In this document: one piece after another, positions 1 through 9,583 of the stretch
Position numbering within the stretch: position 1 is the first letter of the stretch
Layout of the letters: each line of letters opens with the position of its first letter
Source of the DNA: a virus
DNA length: 22,415 nt
Reading direction: 5' to 3' (one strand)
Virus record (IMG/VR): IMGVR_UViG_3300023284_002575
Span: 1-22,415 of that record
Program-made: the position numbers and the translations under genes
The notes under the pieces: model-generated
What the model saw: only the letters and a program-made list of their open reading frames with translations
Told to the model about the DNA's origin: nothing
Databases searched by the model: none

Positions 1-3000
1 AAAAACACGGGCTTATCAAAATCTGTGACGTTGTTTTCCTGAATATCAAATCCAATGTCTTGATTAATAACAAAATCTCTTAGTTTAGTGTGATATGGTT
101 TTGCTTCTTCTATGTAAGCAATAAGATCGTCTGTAGTATCTGGTCTGAAAATAGGATCTTGATCCGCAGTTTGATTTAAACCAACAGCCTTTATATACGT
201 TGTCTTAAATGCCCAATCAACAAGTAATTGTTCACTGTGAACGTATCTTATCATTTTGAAGAATAGAAGATTTTGTTCTAAGTCTGTTAAAATATCGTTT
301 CGTAGGGCATCAATAACTTCTTTAAAAGCTAAATCTCTTCCATTCAATCCTGTTAATACATCAACATTTCCATATGTTGGATCAAAGAATAAATCAATAT
401 CAAATTCAATAGTACAATCTTCTTTCCCAACTAGAACCCAAGGATTAAAAGTATCACTTGGAGTAAATTCATACAATGCAAAAAGGTTAGTATTATCACC
501 ATTAGAATCATTGACTTTAACTAACACACCTTCGACTGGATTTGGTATTGCATCTCTCTCAGCAATAGTGTCAACAGTAATATCTGCTTCTGTGTTTATA
601 TCAAATCCTTCAGCAAAAAAATCTACTAGCTGCCAAAAATCAGAAACTCTAAATGCTTCACTACAAATCTCTGTAAATATTGGATTTCCTAATATGTCTG
701 TTCCATCAAAACTATAAACTCTCCAAAATCCTTCGGTCTCCACAGTTCCATCAACCCATATTTGAGCACCGACAGTTAATCCTGGAACAACAAACAAAGC
801 ATCTCGTTCTTCGTTGTTTGCAACATGGAAATCAAACTGACACACTGTTTTATCTAATGATATAGCAGTGCTCCAAGAAGAGCCGCTCCAGAAGCTATTA
901 CTCCAACCGCCGTCGTCTGCTACTGTTGGTGTTGGCTCGGCTGATATATTGAAAAGATTATCAAACAGATCTATTCTTGTATCGATGACACACTCTTCTG
1001 ACAATAGAAGATTAACACAATCTATAAAAATCTTTCCAGCTTGTTCTCTATCGATAAACCAAGTTTGTCTTGGACGGATAAAGTTTCCAATTTTTCTGCT
1101 GTCTTCGAGTCTTGGATCGGGAACAAGATTATCATTTCGGTCAAAACCAACAAGACTGTCTTTCATTTTCTCCCAGAAACGATCAGTTGGAACATCAGAT
1201 TCATCACCGTCTCTTGTAAGAACCCAATCGCGATGGCGTCCAACTTCTGATCTTCTAGAATCAAATGTTATTTGTAATACTGAATCATTATTAGTAAGGA
1301 ATGGTTCGGTATTGCTAATGATCATCGCATTTTGATTTATTGGAGAAAACCATGGAATTCCTGCGGCTGTTGGATCTGTTAATTGTCTTGCAACTTGTGC
1401 TACACTTAAATCTCTATTCTCAACATTTGGAATAGTTTCACTATTTTTAACCCAGAAATAAAAGAATATTTCTTCTTCGCCGGTAAGTTGATTAACTACT
1501 ATTCTTTGGGAGAACGGGGGATTATCAACTTCATCAGCTTTGAACGCTTCGCCGGATGGTTTATAACGGAAGCTTTCTTCCGGTTGTTCTTTGACACTTT
1601 CAACAAGTGCTGCCCATTCTGTAGGCGGCACAGAAGATCGTATCCATTCATAAATATCAATTGATTTTCCGGGGGCAATCCTACCCCATTTGTTGCGGCG
1701 TTCACGATTTGAACTAGTCTCATAATTTGTATACTCCACTGTTGATAGATCCCACCATACTTCTCCAAAATGCTCTTCACCCCAAGATTGCTCTGGATCA
1801 ATTTGGAATATGTCTTCACCGTCGGTGTATTTGGCCGGATTAAATTCTAATCTGAAATCAATTTCTTTTAGTGTTTGTGCCGGGAACAGACCTTTTGCTG
1901 GATCAAAAATATTAAGTCTAATATCTGTTATATTAGTAACTCGATTATAAACAAGCGCCTGTTCGAAAAGTGCTACATCAATGCGTTTGTTTTGAATGCG
2001 CCTTACATTATCAAATTCGGTTACTGTCCAGACTGGAGAAGTAGGCTGTGTTTCTGTATTTTGGAAAACGTTCCATAGGTCTAATCCGTTAGCATCAACT
2101 GAAGCATTATCAATAAAGGTATGCTCGCCGTTATCCCAAGGAATTACATTTCCTCTTGGATCGACTAAGGCATCTCTATCAGTTTCTGTTAAGAAACGTG
2201 CTTCGGTAAATATTCCAATTGTTGCTTCAGAAATATCTATTTCGTCAATGTTAGTAATTGGAACATTCACTCTAAAATGATTTTCTCTTCGGAATGTAAT
2301 GTTATTTGTTCCTACTGGTGGCGGAGTAAAGAATCTAACATCGGTTCCAGGTGATGTAAATATTCCAGGAGTTAAACCAAGATCAAGCAATGGAGTTCCG
2401 AGCGTATCTACCAAAGTAAGACTTTCTCCCGACGTATTCCGTATAACTACTACTCCATCAACATTTTCTGATTCAATATTTGCAATTCCGGCATTATTAA
2501 TATTTTCAACTACAGAATCTACTGTCGGAAGTTGTGCTATTATTGTTCCGGGCATAAATCCAAGATCAAGAAGAGCATTTTTGTGTGTTCCTGAAATAAG
2601 TCCAAGATCATCTAAAGCAGTTCCAGAACCTTCTGCTAATGTAAAAGTGTTTGAAGAACTAATTTTCAATCCTCCAGCGTCGGAAATTGCTGTTATATCA
2701 GGAATTGCTGCTGTTGTGATATCTGTAACCGCATCAGCCACTGTTCCTATTCGTGCAGTAGTTCCCGGAATAAAACCAAGATTTGCAAGTGCAGTTCCTG
2801 ATCCTTCTGCAAGAGTTAATGCAATAATAGAAGAATTAATTTCTAGCGCACCACTTACGTTTGTTGCTGTTATACCAGGAATTGCTGCCGCAGTAATGTC
2901 TGCAACAGCATCGTCGATATCTCCAAATACGACAGTAGCAGGTAATCCAAGACTTGCAAGTGCTGTTCCGGCTCCTTCTGCAAGTGTTAATGGAACCGTA

Positions 3001-6000
3001 GAGGTAATTTTTAAAGCTCCTCCTACATCTGTTGCTGTTATACCGAAAATTGCTGCTGCGGTTATATCTGTAACTGCATCAGCAACTGTTGTTCCAGTTG
3101 AAAGAACCACAACATTTCCATTAATAACAATATCTTCGCCGTTGACATAAGTTGCTCCAATCGTTCCTGTAGCACTTGCCGAAAGAAATACATTATTGCC
3201 ATTAATGATGATATCTTCCCCAGCGGTATAGGTTGCACCAATTGACCCCGTGACGATTGCATTTCCTGATGAAAGAGTTACTGTTGTTCCATTTACTATA
3301 ATCGTATCATCGCTTGCGTAGGTTGCACCCGAATCACCACGTGTTATAGTTGTTCCTTCTGCTAATATCATATCTCCAGCAACAGAAGACAGTTTTAAAG
3401 CTCCGTTTGCTGTCTCGGCTGTTACGGCAGGAACAAATGGTCCAGCAGCAACAATATCTGTTATCGCATCGTTGATTGTTATTCCAGTCGAAAGTGTCAC
3501 TGTTGTCCCATTGATTATAATTGATTCACCATTTGTATATGTTATTCCTGGTGTGCCGATTGCTGTTGCGGGGACAGATGCTAATAATACAACAGAAGAT
3601 CCGTTTATGGTAAATTCATCAAGAATTGTTAGAGCATCTGGTGTGGCGCCAATTACTTCTGTTATTTCTCCTCCACCAATTTCGTAATTTGTTAAAAATA
3701 TTTGTGATATTCCATTTATTTCAATATCTGTAGAATCTGGATGTATCGTTGCGGCGCTTGTAGAAAATGTATCTGTTGTTCCATCGCCATCAAAACTAAA
3801 TCCAATGTCGCTAACTAAGAACGATCCAATCAACGACGGAGTAACTCCAAAAACATTATCAATCATTACTAGATCGCCGTTATTCAACCCATGTGGATCG
3901 CTTAGAGCGGTAGAAATATCTATCGGATCACCTTCTTCAACAGCTACCTCAGCAACTTCCCATTCAGGAGAAGATGTATTGTCAAACAGACTAGTGTATC
4001 TAAATACCATGAACTCAAAATTGAAAATTGCTCTTGGATCATCATCAGTCAAATTATCAGGGTCATTTATAGTATAAAAGTTTCCAATACGATCAACCCA
4101 GACGGTATCTCCAAATGATAGATTATCTTCTTCGGCAGTCACTCTTAAATCATCAAATAAATCGTTTCTTTCAGCAATTGTTTGAACACGATGCGTAACT
4201 TCGCTCTCTAATGGATATCCTGCTATTCTTACATCTGTTCTAAGTAGATAAGATCCGTTTATTCTTTTCACTTCTGTATTGGTTAAATCTCTAAATGGAA
4301 ATGTTACGTTTTCGTCATTAGGGGCGCGCCTTATCCATCTTTCATCATTAGGGGCAATAAGAATAACATCATCAAATAAATTGTCTTCAATTGACACTAT
4401 TTCTCCGGATAAATGTTCGGCAGCTTCGGTGTCTTTCTGTCCACGCAACAATCCGCTAAGCGTATTTCCTATTTTAGAAGTATAAAAAAGAATTTCATCA
4501 TCTATTTTGATAACAGCCGAATCTGGAAAATTACTTGCATCATTTATTACAAGAGATACATCTGTTTCGTTTATGTCGTTTCTTAAGATAGATCCTTTAA
4601 ATTCAATAAGTTGTGGACTGGCCTTTACTTCTTCCGCTCTTGCTAATAGTTCTACTGTGATAGAATCTTGAATAGCACCATATTCACCCAATCTTAGTGC
4701 CCATTCTTCAAAAAATTGTAGTTCTTCAGCATCAGATGTTGTGTCACTTCTTAAAAGCCTGTCAAGAACCTGCGGAGTTCCTTTCTTCCTAATAAATCCT
4801 TGCATAAATTGAAACTGTGTGTCATTGCTTAATAACAAATTAGTAAGGTAATCACGAGTTTGAAAACCAAATAATCTTCTTGCAGTGTCTTGAATTGCTG
4901 GTCTTTCGACTACATCTTCTATCTCAAAATAACGTCGGAAATCATTAACTACTTTTTCGTAGTTAGGTAACAAATTATTTTCCGTAATAATAAATCCAGG
5001 TGCATCAAATCTTCCTACCCATCCCCCAGCTCTAGTAGTGAAAACCTTAAATCTTGATTGTCTTAATTTAAGTAACGGATTGTATATTAAGTCATTGAAA
5101 ATAGTCCTGTTGTTAAATGTTAAAACATGTTCAAATTCTGCGATAAACAATCTTGCTGAATATATTGATTGTTCTTCTTCTGGAATGACAGTAAGCTCAT
5201 CGTTAAACCGTGTGACAAAAGTTTGTTCAGGTTGAATTACCCTACCATCTCTATCAAGAAGACTATAAACTCCATTAATAATTTGCTCAATGCTCTGAAC
5301 TGCCCCTCGTTCTGTTCCAAATCGTATTTTTGTTGAACTCGGGCTCAACGAAATTAATGATCCTACAGCCCAACGACCTAACGACCAGAATAGATATTGT
5401 TTTCCTGATAAACGCCAATTATTAACTTCTCTTGATTCAGTATCAATCTCATCAAAAATCCAACCTCTGCTTTCTAAGAATTTACCATAACTTATTAGAA
5501 AATCGTAAACCTCTTGTTGTGTTTCAAATACTGTTCCATATGGAATTTCTTGAGGGCGATCTTCTTTAAATACTGTTGATTCAGAAACCCGAATAGCACC
5601 TATATCAATTGCAATTTGTCTACTCGTCTTAACTGGAGGGAATATGGTAAAAGATTTATCGAGAACATCATATCCAAATACTGCCCATCCTTTTGCTACT
5701 CTTTCTATTATAACTCCACTATAAATTTCTTCTCGAATACTTCTATTTCTATAAAGATTAACACCAATATCTTCTTGCGGAACTAAACCAAAATTATCAG
5801 CTAACACTCTTGTTGCGTTGGTGTTTATAAATCCAGCCATTTTGTGTCCGAGTCTCGGCTGTAATCCTCTAATAACATCTCCAAATATAACTGTTATAGA
5901 TTGACCATTGCTAACAACAAAATCTGTTATCCATTGTTGAATTCCATCACTTGTGAAGATTGTTTCGTCGTCAAGTTCTTCTCCATGAACTGTGATTTCT

Positions 6001-9000
6001 GAATGACGTTTTCTATCTTCTTTATCTGTGCTGATCCATTGTGGATTTCCTGCTGGATCGTCTTCATATCGGAACAATTGTAATTTTGAATCCCAGCCAA
6101 TTTCAATAAAACGAGCAGGTTTCATTAAGTAGCTAATCTGTGATATAGCAAACGACCAAAATTCGCTGCGACGAAAAACTGTTTCCACCGGTGCGCGGTC
6201 GCCAATTTTCCAATCTGCTTTTGCATCAAGAATACCTGGTTGGGTTGCTATACCGACAGCAATTGGATCTAAAATGTTTCCTACTGCGTCTACAGGAATA
6301 GGAGCAGTTGGTCTTGCAAATCTTTCATCGACTCCTTGTCTGGTTCCACCGGCAATTGTACCAATTCGCATATCATCCCATAGAAATGTATTCGTGCTGG
6401 TGTATGGAGGAAGTCCATAACGGGCATCCCAATAATCTGGTTTCTGGCTAAATCCAAACATTTCCCATGGATGTGTATTTGGCTTGTCGGTATCATAAAA
6501 AAGTTGGAAAATTCCTCTCCAGTATCCTGGTAAGCCTTGCGTTCCATAATTAAATGTGAATGGATCGTTTTGATCAAAAACATCATTTGTTGTCAAGTCA
6601 AGATTGTGAGAAGTTGCCCATCTTTGGATTATCGGAGTTAAAAGCTGATTAAATTCTTCTACTGAATAATCTCCTTCTCTAAATTCTGCATCAACAAAAT
6701 CGATGAAATTAAAATCTGGGAGTTCTTCTGTTTTGTATTCTTCCGGAATCGAATCGAAAATGTTATTTTCTAATTCTAATATTACATCATCACGAAAATC
6801 ATTAAACGCAATAATTATACTTCCATCATGCATTTGAATTACGTTTTGTGGCGTCTGAAATGTTGTATCAAGAAATATTTCTGGCTTGAAAACAGGAAAT
6901 ACTCCTAATCTACTTGGACTTGGTGGAATAAATGTTGGTTCGTTATTTGTTCTGGTTCCCATTCCACTAAATGCAAATGGAAAATCCGTTGTCTTTCCAA
7001 GATTAATCGAACTTAATGCATCTTCGACCCATAATGAAGGAAGATCAATAGTATCGTCATGTATTCCATCATTGTTGAATTCAGTAATTTTTCTCATAAA
7101 TTTATTTCTAAATCTTGAAAATTCTCTTTCAGCATATCGAACAGAAAACATAAAATCAATATTTCTGTTACTACCCATAGCCATTAATTTTAACATTGGT
7201 GCTTGATGCTGAAGTATTTCTGTTCCAATGCTTCTATCTTGTATGGTGTCTCTCCAGTTATTGGTTCCATTTGGATTTCCTGTGAGACCTTCTTGATTTT
7301 TAATTATACTTGTAAAGTGTGCGAAATAATCGCTGTTAGCAATAAATTCTACTTCTTCGTTATCTGGATTACCTTCCAAATTAATCGGTATCTCATACGT
7401 TGTATCTTCCGATAGAGGAATCCCAGAAGAAAAATAGCGAACCTGTAATATGTCATCATTTTCAAAGAAATCAAAGAATTGGATTTGGTTGCCTACGATA
7501 TCCCATCGTTGATCTGTCTTCTCATCACCATTAACAAATACTGTAACTTCGTCGTCATTATCGGGAGTTAAGGTAAGATCAAAATCGCGAGTATCATCAT
7601 CAGTAATGAATGTGTCAATCAAAAATTGTCGACTGTCTATTTTAGATAAATACCAATCATTGTTAAAAACATCTTCAGCTGTTGTTTCGCCAATTGTTTT
7701 GTGAAAATAAAACCCGATAATTTCTTGTGCTGGTGTGCCGAAATTAAACCTATCCGTTACTAAAAAGTTTTGAAATACAATTTCACCAAATTCGTTGAAT
7801 ACTAACGGAATACCTAGTTCTGAATCAATTGGCTGTCGAGGATCATTATTTACTTGATAACTGAAAAGTCTACTTCCAGCGAAATCACTCGATGGATATT
7901 TTCCTGGATCTTGAAGTTTTGTTGCCTCTGTATCATATAGCTGGAATAATGGTGCTTGATTAATAACATCTTTCTGCTGTGCCAAAAGCCATTCGCTTTC
8001 TGCGTCACTCCAATAATAGGAGTTTCCTTGATGTATTAATCCTAATAGAACTTTTATTTGATCGCCGTCTGCCGGTGATCCGTCTTCGTTTTGTCCATCA
8101 GTAACAAGAGTTAGTGTTAATCCGCCGACAGTTCCTATTCCATCAACTTTAAAAACTCTGTTTTGATATAATGTTCTTTGTTCTATTATTGTTACGTTGT
8201 TAGGAATAGGAATACCAATTCCTGTTGTATTTACGAACGATTCGGTTAGCGTGATTGTTGAGGAACTTACAGTATCGATAGTATACTCGCCATCTTGTGC
8301 AGGAGTACCAGAAAGAACAATTTTCATTCCTGGATCAAAGCCTAATGTGAGAAAATTAGCGCCGACAGTTGTGATAGTATTAAGTCCAAGAACAATGTCA
8401 AAAGCCGGAGCTGAATAAATGACATTAATAAATTCATCCCATTCACCGTCTGGATTGTCTTCGTTGTCCCATGGACCAATGTCCCATGTTCCTTGTAATG
8501 ATGGAGAATTTGTAAATAAAATTATATCACCATTAGAAATAGTAATGCCATCGATAACAGGAGCAACAACTAAACCAAGAAGTTGTAAATCTGGGTCCGT
8601 TGTAACGTCATCTCTTACAGTCACAGGAGCTCGGCCAAATGTTCCGTGATTAAAAAGTTCAAGATTTCTACAAAATTCAATAATAGGTCTAAGAGCTTGT
8701 CTTTCTAATGCAATAGAAAATTGTGTGTCATTTAATTCATCGCGATGATACCATCTATTTCCAACACTCCAGGCACTTCCATCTGTCGAACCACGCTGAA
8801 CCACTATGTAGTCGGGAGTATTAAAGGAAATTGCTAGTTCGGGATCTGGTCCATCCCAAGGTCCTTCATCCCACGCAATAATTGGATCGTCCCAAAGATG
8901 CTGAAAGAGTTCAGTTTCAAGTAGCAAATTAAATGATACACCAATTCCATCTACAATAAACACTCTATCATTGAATGAAAAATCTACATCGTTTTCAAAA

Positions 9001-9581
9001 ACAACGCGCATTCCATCAAAAAATTCTATTCCATCAATAATAACAGGATCAGATGTTCCTAACTCTCCGCCAATATTAGTAGGGACACTTATTCGAACAA
9101 CATCAGGGCCAGCAGGAAACCAAAAATAATTTGTAAAGTTCATTATTTTGTCAAGATCGATACAAGGTGACCAAGAATAAAATTCTGTATCAAATAATCT
9201 ATCCTGATTATTAACTAATCCACCTTGAAATCTTAGAAGATTTAAAATATCTTCATAAAACATTATATTCGTAAGAGCACCTGTATCCGGATCGGTGCTT
9301 ATTGTAGTAGGCTCGAGTTGATAATCACGACGTTTATTTGTTTGTTCAGCAATATAAAAATCTTGACCTTTTTTAAAATGTGCTGGGATGCGCCCAATAA
9401 ACCCTGCTAGTTTTTCTGATACTTCGGGTTGATATAAATGATCTCCTGAACCAGCAAAAAACTTTTTTATTAGATCTGTATTTAGAAGCGCAGGAAGTTT
9501 CTCTGTAACACGTCGTCGAACAACTACGTTTTTTTCTTGATCAGGATTTTTTTCAGCTACCGGGCGCGGATTATCTACCAT
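1..9581 (-). CDS. Giant baseplate/tail structural protein in the gp7 position (3' end outside window)
   Basis: An ATG at 9579-9581 opens a minus-strand frame that I read to position 1 without an in-frame stop, giving at least 3193 residues. It starts 2 bases after the gp6 stop. T4 has gp7 (1032 aa) in this place, so by position this is probably a peripheral wedge or fibre-like part, but I see no clear gp7 similarity. Approximate landmarks: a Trp/Tyr-rich stretch near residues 136-162 (MNFTNYFWFPAGPD); a beta-type segment near 387-450 (QDGEYTIDTV, STITLTES); a VFVNG fibre-like segment near 660-717; an INDASNFP...IDDEILFYTS...LLRG segment near 1673-1735, a pattern I associate with phage tail proteins; the repeat block near 1986-2407; and AKPYHTKLRDF near 3158-3169. 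The composition is acidic and rich in aromatics and Asn, as in secreted or virion beta proteins. No transmembrane segment or catalytic motif was seen. Coding is secure; the exact role is inferred from context. Confidence 0.7.
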   Translation of the reverse strand, partial: MVDNPRPVAEKNPDQEKNVVVRRRVTEKLPALLNTDLIKKFFAGSGDHLYQPEVSEKLAGFIGRIPAHFKKGQDFYIAEQTNKRRDYQLEPTTISTDPDTGALTNIMFYEDILNLLRFQGGLVNNQDRLFDTEFYSWSPCIDLDKIMNFTNYFWFPAGPDVVRISVPTNIGGELGTSDPVIIDGIEFFDGMRVVFENDVDFSFNDRVFIVDGIGVSFNLLLETELFQHLWDDPIIAWDEGPWDGPDPELAISFNTPDYIVVQRGSTDGSAWSVGNRWYHRDELNDTQFSIALERQALRPIIEFCRNLELFNHGTFGRAPVTVRDDVTTDPDLQLLGLVVAPVIDGITISNGDIILFTNSPSLQGTWDIGPWDNEDNPDGEWDEFINVIYSAPAFDIVLGLNTITTVGANFLTLGFDPGMKIVLSGTPAQDGEYTIDTVSSSTITLTESFVNTTGIGIPIPNNVTIIEQRTLYQNRVFKVDGIGTVGGLTLTLVTDGQNEDGSPADGDQIKVLLGLIHQGNSYYWSDAESEWLLAQQKDVINQAPLFQLYDTEATKLQDPGKYPSSDFAGSRLFSYQVNNDPRQPIDSELGIPLVFNEFGEIVFQNFLVTDRFNFGTPAQEIIGFYFHKTIGETTAEDVFNNDWYLSKIDSRQFLIDTFITDDDTRDFDLTLTPDNDDEVTVFVNGDEKTDQRWDIVGNQIQFFDFFENDDILQVRYFSSGIPLSEDTTYEIPINLEGNPDNEEVEFIANSDYFAHFTSIIKNQEGLTGNPNGTNNWRDTIQDRSIGTEILQHQAPMLKLMAMGSNRNIDFMFSVRYAEREFSRFRNKFMRKITEFNNDGIHDDTIDLPSLWVEDALSSINLGKTTDFPFAFSGMGTRTNNEPTFIPPSPSRLGVFPVFKPEIFLDTTFQTPQNVIQMHDGSIIIAFNDFRDDVILELENNIFDSIPEEYKTEELPDFNFIDFVDAEFREGDYSVEEFNQLLTPIIQRWATSHNLDLTTNDVFDQNDPFTFNYGTQGLPGYWRGIFQLFYDTDKPNTHPWEMFGFSQKPDYWDARYGLPPYTSTNTFLWDDMRIGTIAGGTRQGVDERFARPTAPIPVDAVGNILDPIAVGIATQPGILDAKADWKIGDRAPVETVFRRSEFWSFAISQISYLMKPARFIEIGWDSKLQLFRYEDDPAGNPQWISTDKEDRKRHSEITVHGEELDDETIFTSDGIQQWITDFVVSNGQSITVIFGDVIRGLQPRLGHKMAGFINTNATRVLADNFGLVPQEDIGVNLYRNRSIREEIYSGVIIERVAKGWAVFGYDVLDKSFTIFPPVKTSRQIAIDIGAIRVSESTVFKEDRPQEIPYGTVFETQQEVYDFLISYGKFLESRGWIFDEIDTESREVNNWRLSGKQYLFWSLGRWAVGSLISLSPSSTKIRFGTERGAVQSIEQIINGVYSLLDRDGRVIQPEQTFVTRFNDELTVIPEEEQSIYSARLFIAEFEHVLTFNNRTIFNDLIYNPLLKLRQSRFKVFTTRAGGWVGRFDAPGFIITENNLLPNYEKVVNDFRRYFEIEDVVERPAIQDTARRLFGFQTRDYLTNLLLSNDTQFQFMQGFIRKKGTPQVLDRLLRSDTTSDAEELQFFEEWALRLGEYGAIQDSITVELLARAEEVKASPQLIEFKGSILRNDINETDVSLVINDASNFPDSAVIKIDDEILFYTSKIGNTLSGLLRGQKDTEAAEHLSGEIVSIEDNLFDDVILIAPNDERWIRRAPNDENVTFPFRDLTNTEVKRINGSYLLRTDVRIAGYPLESEVTHRVQTIAERNDLFDDLRVTAEEDNLSFGDTVWVDRIGNFYTINDPDNLTDDDPRAIFNFEFMVFRYTSLFDNTSSPEWEVAEVAVEEGDPIDISTALSDPHGLNNGDLVMIDNVFGVTPSLIGSFLVSDIGFSFDGDGTTDTFSTSAATIHPDSTDIEINGISQIFLTNYEIGGGEITEVIGATPDALTILDEFTINGSSVVLLASVPATAIGTPGITYTNGESIIINGTTVTLSTGITINDAITDIVAAGPFVPAVTAETANGALKLSSVAGDMILAEGTTITRGDSGATYASDDTIIVNGTTVTLSSGNAIVTGSIGATYTAGEDIIINGNNVFLSASATGTIGATYVNGEDIVINGNVVVLSTGTTVADAVTDITAAAIFGITATDVGGALKITSTVPLTLAEGAGTALASLGLPATVVFGDIDDAVADITAAAIPGITATNVSGALEINSSIIALTLAEGSGTALANLGFIPGTTARIGTVADAVTDITTAAIPDITAISDAGGLKISSSNTFTLAEGSGTALDDLGLISGTHKNALLDLGFMPGTIIAQLPTVDSVVENINNAGIANIESENVDGVVVIRNTSGESLTLVDTLGTPLLDLGLTPGIFTSPGTDVRFFTPPPVGTNNITFRRENHFRVNVPITNIDEIDISEATIGIFTEARFLTETDRDALVDPRGNVIPWDNGEHTFIDNASVDANGLDLWNVFQNTETQPTSPVWTVTEFDNVRRIQNKRIDVALFEQALVYNRVTNITDIRLNIFDPAKGLFPAQTLKEIDFRLEFNPAKYTDGEDIFQIDPEQSWGEEHFGEVWWDLSTVEYTNYETSSNRERRNKWGRIAPGKSIDIYEWIRSSVPPTEWAALVESVKEQPEESFRYKPSGEAFKADEVDNPPFSQRIVVNQLTGEEEIFFYFWVKNSETIPNVENRDLSVAQVARQLTDPTAAGIPWFSPINQNAMIISNTEPFLTNNDSVLQITFDSRRSEVGRHRDWVLTRDGDESDVPTDRFWEKMKDSLVGFDRNDNLVPDPRLEDSRKIGNFIRPRQTWFIDREQAGKIFIDCVNLLLSEECVIDTRIDLFDNLFNISAEPTPTVADDGGWSNSFWSGSSWSTAISLDKTVCQFDFHVANNEERDALFVVPGLTVGAQIWVDGTVETEGFWRVYSFDGTDILGNPIFTEICSEAFRVSDFWQLVDFFAEGFDINTEADITVDTIAERDAIPNPVEGVLVKVNDSNGDNTNLFALYEFTPSDTFNPWVLVGKEDCTIEFDIDLFFDPTYGNVDVLTGLNGRDLAFKEVIDALRNDILTDLEQNLLFFKMIRYVHSEQLLVDWAFKTTYIKAVGLNQTADQDPIFRPDTTDDLIAYIEEAKPYHTKLRDFVINQDIGFDIQENNVTDFDKPVF
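2360..3625 (-). repeat. Tandem flagellin-IN-like repeat block inside the giant protein
   Basis: Two alternating sub-motifs recur. Sub-motif (a) reads like ATYxxGExIIINGTTVTLS and occurs four times, plus one diverged copy. Sub-motif (b) reads like DAVTDITAAAIPGITA, then GALKI-S, then LTLAEGSGTALAxLGL; it occurs about five times, plus a remnant (NALLDLGFMPGT). The DNA is also similar between copies, for example the segments around 2690-2750, 2860-2915 and 3030-3090, so the copies look recently duplicated. The pattern INGxxV, DAVxDINAA, ITA, GxLxIxS, LGL resembles the flagellin/hook IN motif of FliD and flagellins. That assignment is by eye. Confidence 0.7.
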
Positions 9582-9583
9582 TA

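Noticed and set aside
1499-1819. Minus-strand open frame of 106 codons
   Set aside because: Lies in another frame of the giant gene; the giant frame reads as sensible protein through the same bases.
2299-3150. Plus-strand open frame of 283 codons
   Set aside because: It is the antisense of the low-complexity repeat block in the giant gene; its Ser/Pro/Val/Ala-rich text mirrors the repeats and no ribosome site precedes it.
2360-3625. CRISPR array or diversity-generating target
   Set aside because: The repeats are in frame, diverged and protein-coding with no unique spacers, and no reverse transcriptase or template repeat is visible.
1-9581. Degenerate or non-coding region with small ORFs
   Set aside because: A single minus-strand frame stays open throughout and gives consistent protein-like sequence; only the missing stop at the window edge hides it.
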